The position numbers were made by a program, and so were the translations under genes. A model generated the notes under the pieces. It saw only the letters and a list, made by a program, of their open reading frames with translations, ran no database searches and was not told the DNA's origin. A DNA stretch of 50,399 nucleotides from Actinomycetota bacterium (GTDB taxonomy: Bacteria; Actinomycetota; Actinomycetes; Nanopelagicales; Nanopelagicaceae), in contig WLJX01000008.1 of assembly GCA_009701575.1 (NCBI GenBank), positions 1-50,399 of the forward strand, in the 5' to 3' direction. Below, piece by piece: positions 46,190 through 50,399 of the stretch. Every line of letters begins with the position of its first letter. Positions within the stretch are counted from its first letter, which is position 1.

Positions 46190-47639
46190 TCCAAAAGGTT
46201 TTCTAACTACACCTAGAGCAACACCGACTCGCCGTCCAGTAGATGTACGCATTCTTGATTGGAAAGAAGTTTACGAACCTCAAGAGTTTGGTGATCTTCA
46301 AAAGCAGGCTGGTCGCTGCATGGATTGTGGAATTCCGTTCTGTCATCAAGGGTGCCCACTTGGTAATTTGATTCCAGAGTGGAATGACTTGATCTGGCGG
46401 GGCGAAACTCGTGAAGCAATAGATCGCCTACATGCGACAAATAACTTTCCGGAATTTACTGGTCGCCTATGTCCAGCCCCATGTGAAACCGCCTGTGTAG
46501 TCGCAATTAATGCGGAAGCTGTAACTATTAAGCAAGTAGAACTCCGCACAATTGAAGAGGCCTTTAAAAATGGGTCAGTTATACCGCTACCATCAGAACG
46601 ATTAACTGGAAAAACAGTTGCAGTCATCGGTTCCGGACCAGCAGGTCTAGCCGCTGCTCAACAACTAACTCGCGCTGGTCATACCGTTGCGGTTTATGAG
46701 CGAGGCGAGAAGCCTGGTGGATTGTTGCGTTATGGAATACCTGAATTCAAAATGGAGAAGTCAATCGTTGATCGTCGAATTGCACAGATGGAAGCCGAGG
46801 GAACTCGTTTCCGCAGTGGAATTAATGTCGGAGTAGATATAACTGGAAGTGAACTTCGTACAAAATATGATGCGATAGTCATCGCAGTTGGTGCTACAAA
46901 CTGGCGCGATATTAAGGTTCCTGGTCGCGAATTTAAAGGTATCTATCAAGCGATGGAGTACTTGCCTTGGGGAAACAAGCAGGGACTAAATGAATTAAGT
47001 GAAGCTCCGCCAATTAATGCAAAGGGCAAGCACGTCATAATTCTCGGTGGTGGGGACACCGGTGCGGATTGTTTAGGAACCGCTATTCGTCAAGGTGCAG
47101 CAAGTGTTACGCAACTTGAGATTATGCCAAGACCAACCGAAGAGCGTCCTACATCTCAACCTTGGCCAACATATCCAATGATCTATCGAGTGAGCAGCGC
47201 ACATGAAGAAGCAGGAGAACGTCTCTTCGCAGTGTCAACTGAGGAATTTCTAGGTAACCCTGATGGAACTCTTCGTGCAATCAAATTGGTTGAAACTGAA
47301 TTGGTTGATGGAAAATTTGAAAAAGTTGCAGGTTCTGAAAAGGAAATTCTTGCAGATTTAGTATTTCTAGCGATGGGCTTTGTGGGGCCTGAAAAATCAG
47401 AACTTCTTTCGCAACTAGAAGTTGCACTCGATGATCGAGGAAATATTGCTCGTGATGGAAGTTACGCAACAAATATTGAGGGCGTATTTGTGGCGGGAGA
47501 TGCCGGTCGAGGTCAATCACTAATTGTGTGGGCTATCGCTGAAGGAAGAAGCGCCGCGGCAGCCGTAGATGAATTCTTGGTGGGCCAGACTCAACTTCCA
47601 TCACCAATCGAACCAACTGCACGTCCAATGATGGTTTAG
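46182..47639 (+). CDS. gltD: Glutamate synthase (NADPH) small subunit GltD
   Basis: GltD passes electrons from NADPH through FAD and iron-sulfur clusters to GltB. The 485-residue protein has N-terminal cysteine clusters C-M-D-C-G-I-P-F-C (near residue 46) and C-P-A-P-C-E-T-A-C (near 97), the FAD loop [10 protein letters not shown] (near 150) and the NADPH loop G-G-G-D-T-G-A-D-C (near 290). The coding overlap with gltB suggests equal expression of the subunits. Confidence 0.96.
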   Translation: MADPKGFLTTPRATPTRRPVDVRILDWKEVYEPQEFGDLQKQAGRCMDCGIPFCHQGCPLGNLIPEWNDLIWRGETREAIDRLHATNNFPEFTGRLCPAPCETACVVAINAEAVTIKQVELRTIEEAFKNGSVIPLPSERLTGKTVAVIGSGPAGLAAAQQLTRAGHTVAVYERGEKPGGLLRYGIPEFKMEKSIVDRRIAQMEAEGTRFRSGINVGVDITGSELRTKYDAIVIAVGATNWRDIKVPGREFKGIYQAMEYLPWGNKQGLNELSEAPPINAKGKHVIILGGGDTGADCLGTAIRQGAASVTQLEIMPRPTEERPTSQPWPTYPMIYRVSSAHEEAGERLFAVSTEEFLGNPDGTLRAIKLVETELVDGKFEKVAGSEKEILADLVFLAMGFVGPEKSELLSQLEVALDDRGNIARDGSYATNIEGVFVAGDAGRGQSLIVWAIAEGRSAAAAVDEFLVGQTQLPSPIEPTARPMMV

Positions 47640-47660
47640 TCGATCTATTCCATACAATTG

Positions 47661-47672
47661 GTTATATATAAC
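47661..47672. repeat. Palindrome before pyk
   Basis: GTTATATATAAC is a perfect 12-bp palindrome 38 bases before the pyk start. It overlaps possible -10 hexamers (TATATA or TATAAC), so it could be an operator or simply an AT-rich promoter. Confidence 0.35.
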
Positions 47673-47710
47673 TAGATGCAATCCAGGAACAAATAGAGAA
47701 GGTTTAATAA

Positions 47711-49153
47711 ATGCGTAGAGCAAAGATTGTTTGCACCATGGGCCCAGCTGTTGAATCACCAGAGAAGGTCGATCAACTTATTGCTGCGGGCATGAACATG
47801 GCTCGCTTAAATCTTTCTCACGGGGGTTATCCCGAGCACCAGGCCAGACTTGATGCCGTAAGAGCAGCAGCCACTAAAGCCGGAATCGCCGTCGCAATCC
47901 TCGTTGATCTTCAGGGTCCAAAAATTCGCCTAGCTAGATTCGAAAGCGGTCCACACGATTTAGCGCGTGGTGATATTTTTACAATCACAACTGATGATGT
48001 TCCTGGAACTAAGGAGCGCGTTGGCACAACATACAAAGGCTTGCCAGGAGATTGCAAAGTGGGGGACCGGATTCTTATCGATGATGGAAAGGTCACTGTC
48101 GAAGTTATCGAAGTTAAAGGAAACGATGTAATAACAAAGTGCATTGAACCAGGAGCAGTAAGCAATAACAAAGGAATAAATCTTCCTGGAGTTGCTGTTT
48201 CCGTTCCAGCGCTCTCTGAAAAAGATATGGAAGATCTTCGCTGGGGGCTGCGCGCTGGTGCTGATTTTATTGCGCTCTCATTTGTGCGAAATGCGGCGGA
48301 TATTGTGGATGTACATCGCATTATGGATGAAGAGGGAGTTCGTCGTCCGGTTATTGCAAAGATTGAAAAGCCACAAGCCGTAGATAATCTAGAGGAAATT
48401 GTGGCAGCATTTGATGGCATCATGGTTGCACGTGGTGATCTCGGTGTTGAAATGCCGATTGAAGAAGTTCCACTCGTCCAAAAACGTTGTGTAATGCTCG
48501 CTCGCGAGGCAGCGAAGCCAGTTATTGTCGCAACTCAAATGTTGGATTCAATGATTTCAAACTCTCGCCCAACTCGAGCCGAAGCAACAGATTGCGCTAA
48601 CGCAGTCCTAGATGGTGCAGATGCCTTAATGCTTTCAGGTGAAACAAGTGTTGGTGAATTCGCGATTGAAGCCGTAACAACTATGGCTCGAATTATTGAA
48701 CGCACAGAAGAGGCAATGCTCGATCGCATTCCTGCCCTTCGCCACGAACCAAAAACTAAAGGTGGAGCAATCACTAAGGCAGCAACAGAAGTTGGTGCAA
48801 TTGTTGATGCTAAATTCTTAATCGCATTCACTCAGAGCGGCGATTCAGCAAGAAGGATGTCGAGACTTCGTTCTCCTATTCGAATAATGGCCTTCACGCC
48901 TGAGGCTGCTGTTTACAATCAACTCGCACTTTCTTGGGGGGTTGAATCAAAGATTACTCAAATGGTTTCACATACGGATGAGATGGTTGCGCAAGTTGAC
49001 CGAATTCTCATCGATTCAAATAGCGTACAAAAAGGAGATAACGTCATCATTGTGGCTGGCTCGCCTCCCGGAATTCCTGGCTCAACTAATGCAATGCGCG
49101 TCCACCGCGTTGGTGATGCTGTCGAAGGAATTGCCCCGGCATATCGTAAGTAG
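47711..49153 (+). CDS. pyk: Pyruvate kinase
   Basis: Pyruvate kinase makes ATP and pyruvate from phosphoenolpyruvate. The 480-residue protein has N-L-S-H-G near residue 34, V-D-L-Q-G-P-K-I-R near residue 64, the catalytic I-A-K-I-E-K-P near residue 216, V-A-R-G-D-L-G-V-E near residue 239 and A-T-Q-M-L-D-S-M near residue 277. A complete C-terminal domain is present. AGAGAAGG stands about 11 bases before the ATG. Only 31 bases separate its stop from the tRNA. Confidence 0.96.
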   Translation: MRRAKIVCTMGPAVESPEKVDQLIAAGMNMARLNLSHGGYPEHQARLDAVRAAATKAGIAVAILVDLQGPKIRLARFESGPHDLARGDIFTITTDDVPGTKERVGTTYKGLPGDCKVGDRILIDDGKVTVEVIEVKGNDVITKCIEPGAVSNNKGINLPGVAVSVPALSEKDMEDLRWGLRAGADFIALSFVRNAADIVDVHRIMDEEGVRRPVIAKIEKPQAVDNLEEIVAAFDGIMVARGDLGVEMPIEEVPLVQKRCVMLAREAAKPVIVATQMLDSMISNSRPTRAEATDCANAVLDGADALMLSGETSVGEFAIEAVTTMARIIERTEEAMLDRIPALRHEPKTKGGAITKAATEVGAIVDAKFLIAFTQSGDSARRMSRLRSPIRIMAFTPEAAVYNQLALSWGVESKITQMVSHTDEMVAQVDRILIDSNSVQKGDNVIIVAGSPPGIPGSTNAMRVHRVGDAVEGIAPAYRK

Positions 49154-49184
49154 TTAAAGTAGCCTCTTCTAATAAGTTGAAATT

Positions 49185-49257
49185 GCCTCGGTACTCCAAC
49201 GGTAGAGAGGGCGGACTCAAAATCCGCACAGTGTCGGTTCAAATCCGACTCGAGGCA
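49185..49257 (+). tRNA. tRNA with anticodon CAA (Leu), short variable loop
   Basis: A full cloverleaf can be drawn. The acceptor is GCCTCGG with TCGAGGC (last pair G-U) and discriminator A at 49257. The D-stem is CTC/GAG, the anticodon stem is GCGGA/TCCGC with loop CTCAAAA (anticodon CAA), and the T-stem is GTCGG/CCGAC with loop TTCAAAT. CCA is not encoded. The variable region is only five bases (ACAGT), whereas bacterial leucine tRNAs normally carry a long variable arm. The anticodon points to Leu; the shape is class I. Confidence 0.85.
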
Positions 49258-49258
49258 C

Positions 49259-49846
49259 GTGAGTCAAAATAGAACCGCAAGAATTTTAGTTGCGGAAGAT
49301 GAAGCGTTAATTCGCCTTGACCTTGTAGAGATGTTGACTGAGGCGGGTTACGAAGTAGTAGCCCAAGCGACGAATGGCGTTGAAGCGATTGCGCTAGCAA
49401 AGGAATTTAAACCAGATCTTGCGATACTTGATGTGAAGATGCCGGAGCTTGATGGAATTTCTGCGGCACAAGAAATTATTGAGATCTCTCCAGTTTTAAT
49501 GCTGACTGCCTTTAGCCAGAAAGAGCTAGTTGAAAGAGCGCGAGATGCCGGCGTAATGGCCTATGTAGTGAAACCATTTAGCATCAACGACTTAACGCCA
49601 GCAATTGAAATTGCGATGAGTAGGCATCTACAAATGCGTTCTCTCAAGGAGGAGGTCACTGACTTACATGAACGCCTTGAAACCCGGAAGATTGTCGACC
49701 GCGCAAAGGGCATTCTGATGGCAGCGATGAACCTGAGTGAGCCTGAGGCATTTAGCTGGATCCAGCGGGCGGCTATGGATCGAAGAATTAGTATGAAGGC
49801 GGTGGCACAGGCGGTGATTTCGCCAGATTCGGTCCCTGATAGATAG
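49259..49846 (+). CDS. pdtaR: ANTAR-domain response regulator (PdtaR-like)
   Basis: The 195-residue protein has a receiver domain (about residues 8-120) with the acidic pair E-D-E near residue 14, phospho-acceptor Asp in I-L-D-V-K-M-P near residue 61, L-T-A and the K of V-K-P-F near residue 106. A coiled linker and an ANTAR domain (about 133-190, R-K-I-V-D-R-A-K-G-I-L-M) follow. ANTAR domains bind paired RNA hairpins and act as antiterminators. The GTG start is one base after the tRNA discriminator base; no other start gives the first beta strand. The partner kinase (PdtaS) is not in the window. Confidence 0.9.
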   Translation: MSQNRTARILVAEDEALIRLDLVEMLTEAGYEVVAQATNGVEAIALAKEFKPDLAILDVKMPELDGISAAQEIIEISPVLMLTAFSQKELVERARDAGVMAYVVKPFSINDLTPAIEIAMSRHLQMRSLKEEVTDLHERLETRKIVDRAKGILMAAMNLSEPEAFSWIQRAAMDRRISMKAVAQAVISPDSVPDR

Positions 49847-49931
49847 AAAATGGCGAGAAGTTGCGCTTGAATTTCACCGTATTGCTCTTTGTAACAATCG
49901 GGTAAAGAGTGTCCAAATGGCTAAATTCCAC

Positions 49932-49959
49932 TTGAGTTCACCTGTAGTTCACCTATAGC
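49932..49959 (+). promoter_or_regulatory. Candidate livK promoter with tandem repeat
   Basis: TTGAGT (49932-49937), 16 bases and TATAGC (49954-49959) form a plausible promoter. A perfect 9-base direct repeat AGTTCACCT occurs at 49935-49943 and 49946-49954, an 11-base period filling the spacer. It is a possible activator or repressor site. A 10-bp palindrome GTCCCGGGAC follows at 49974-49983. Confidence 0.5.
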
Positions 49960-49996
49960 CTTCACTCCTCCCTGTCCCGGGACGGAAATAAACAAG

Positions 49997-50010
49997 CTGT
50001 GGAAACACAG
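49997..50010 (+). promoter_or_regulatory. GAAA-tetraloop hairpin in the livK leader
   Basis: CTGTG-GAAA-CACAG is a perfect 5-bp stem closed by a GNRA tetraloop, 17 bases before the livK start codon and just before its ribosome binding site. It may stabilise the 5' leader. It lacks the six-base loop with A1 and G4 expected of ANTAR targets. Confidence 0.4.
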
Positions 50011-50027
50011 AAAACAGGAAGGTCTAC

Positions 50028-50399
50028 ATGAATAAGAACTCAAAGCGCGTTCTTGCTGTTGTAGCTGCATCTGCCCTTGCATTAGGAACAGTTGTAACTT
50101 CACAAGCAAACGCAGCAGTTAAAGAAGTAACTCTTATGTTCCAAGGTCCACTAACTGGTGGAGATGCACAACTTGGTCAAGATCAACTTCCAGGCGCAAT
50201 TTTTGCAATTGCAGAATACAATGCAACAAACCCAAAGGTTAAGATCAAGCTTGAAAAGGCTGACTCACAATGCGATGGAACTGTTGCTGCGAACATCGCA
50301 CCAGGTGTTGCTGCTAATAAGAAGGTAATCGGCGTAATCGGAACATCATGTTCAGGTGAAGCTCGTAACTCATTCCCTTCATACATCGCTGCAGGCCTA
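50028..50399 (+). CDS. Branched-chain amino acid-type ABC substrate-binding protein, N-terminal part
   Basis: The gene runs off the right edge; 124 codons are visible. AGGAAGG stands about six bases before the ATG. Residues 1-29 form a Sec signal peptide ending A-N-A with no lipobox cysteine. The mature part begins a periplasmic-binding fold of the LivK/Leu-Ile-Val type: L-M-F-Q-G-P-L-T-G near residue 36, A-I-A-E-Y-N and a G-V-I-G-T-S-C-S-G-E loop near residue 103. The ligand may be amino acids or related compounds. Permease and ATPase genes would lie beyond the window. Confidence 0.85.
   Translation, partial: MNKNSKRVLAVVAASALALGTVVTSQANAAVKEVTLMFQGPLTGGDAQLGQDQLPGAIFAIAEYNATNPKVKIKLEKADSQCDGTVAANIAPGVAANKKVIGVIGTSCSGEARNSFPSYIAAGL

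Noticed and set aside
49918-49959. 12-codon frame upstream of livK as a leader peptide
   Set aside because: It overlaps the promoter elements and has no ribosome site, so it would not be in the transcript.
49997-50010. ANTAR target hairpin before livK
   Set aside because: Single hairpin with a four-base loop; ANTAR targets need two hairpins with six-base loops having A1 and G4.
1-50399. Mobile elements, prophage, CRISPR or horizontally acquired island
   Set aside because: No transposase, integrase, att-like repeats or spaced arrays seen; gene order and base use are uniform core-genome type throughout.

Overview
The window is a gene-dense, visibly AT-rich chromosomal segment of an actinobacterium. 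The evidence is the order of the division and cell-wall cluster (DUF3040 gene, mraZ, mraW RNA element, rsmH, ftsL, ftsI, murE, murF, mraY, murD, ftsW, murG, murC, ftsQ, ftsZ, pgeF, yggS, sepF, yggT). It is supported by an SOS box of the TCGAAC-N4-GTTCGA type, an ileS T-box with a very short Stem I, PriA-like HisA, and an ANTAR response regulator beside pyk. Low GC, very short spacers and nearly universal ATGA/TAATG overlaps suggest a streamlined freshwater lineage such as the acI group (Nanopelagicales). That placement is inference; no rRNA or marker comparison was possible. I see no insertion sequence, prophage, CRISPR array or pseudogene.

Layout. (1) 1-1600: the end of a CopC-domain protein, a TauE/SafE permease and a DoxX protein, the last with a MarR-like operator over its promoter. 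(2) 1600-6460: an SOS cassette of DUF6504, dnaE2 and dinB. A perfect LexA-type palindrome lies across the start codon of a probably leaderless message. No imuA or imuB is present. (3) 6536-23919: the division and wall cluster. It is preceded by six helically phased MraZ-type repeats and has a structured mraW RNA leader before rsmH. The divIVA (wag31) gene expected after yggT is absent. (4) 23916-27280, minus strand: ileS under a T-box riboswitch. (5) 27381-33145: a TraR/DksA zinc-finger protein with a histone-H1-like tail, lspA (probably starting at CTG), rluD and the replicative polymerase gene dnaE1. (6) 33160-38664: hisD-hisC-hisB-hisH-priA-hisF-hisI. (7) 38661-41568: a 49-residue membrane protein, a MauE-like protein, a DsbA-like oxidoreductase, lgt and a VIT1-family transporter. 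The trp genes that often lie between hisI and lgt in actinobacteria are absent. (8) 41669-49153: gltB, gltD and pyk. (9) 49185-50399: a tRNA with anticodon CAA but a short variable loop, an ANTAR response regulator starting one base after the tRNA, and the first part of a LivK-type binding protein.

How the parts work together. The wall genes make a meso-diaminopimelate lipid II (MurE carries DNPR), flip or polymerise it (FtsW, FtsI), and place the septum (FtsZ, SepF, FtsQ, FtsL). Lgt and LspA form the lipoprotein maturation route. GltBD supplies glutamate, and HisH supplies ammonia to HisF. Several genes show a -10-like hexamer 6-8 bases before the start codon, implying frequent leaderless messages.

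The most noteworthy items are the SOS-box/start-codon overlap on an ImuB-less mutasome, the six-unit MraZ operator, the extended mraW leader structure, the class-I-shaped tRNA-Leu(CAA) abutting a response-regulator start codon, and the CTG start of lspA.
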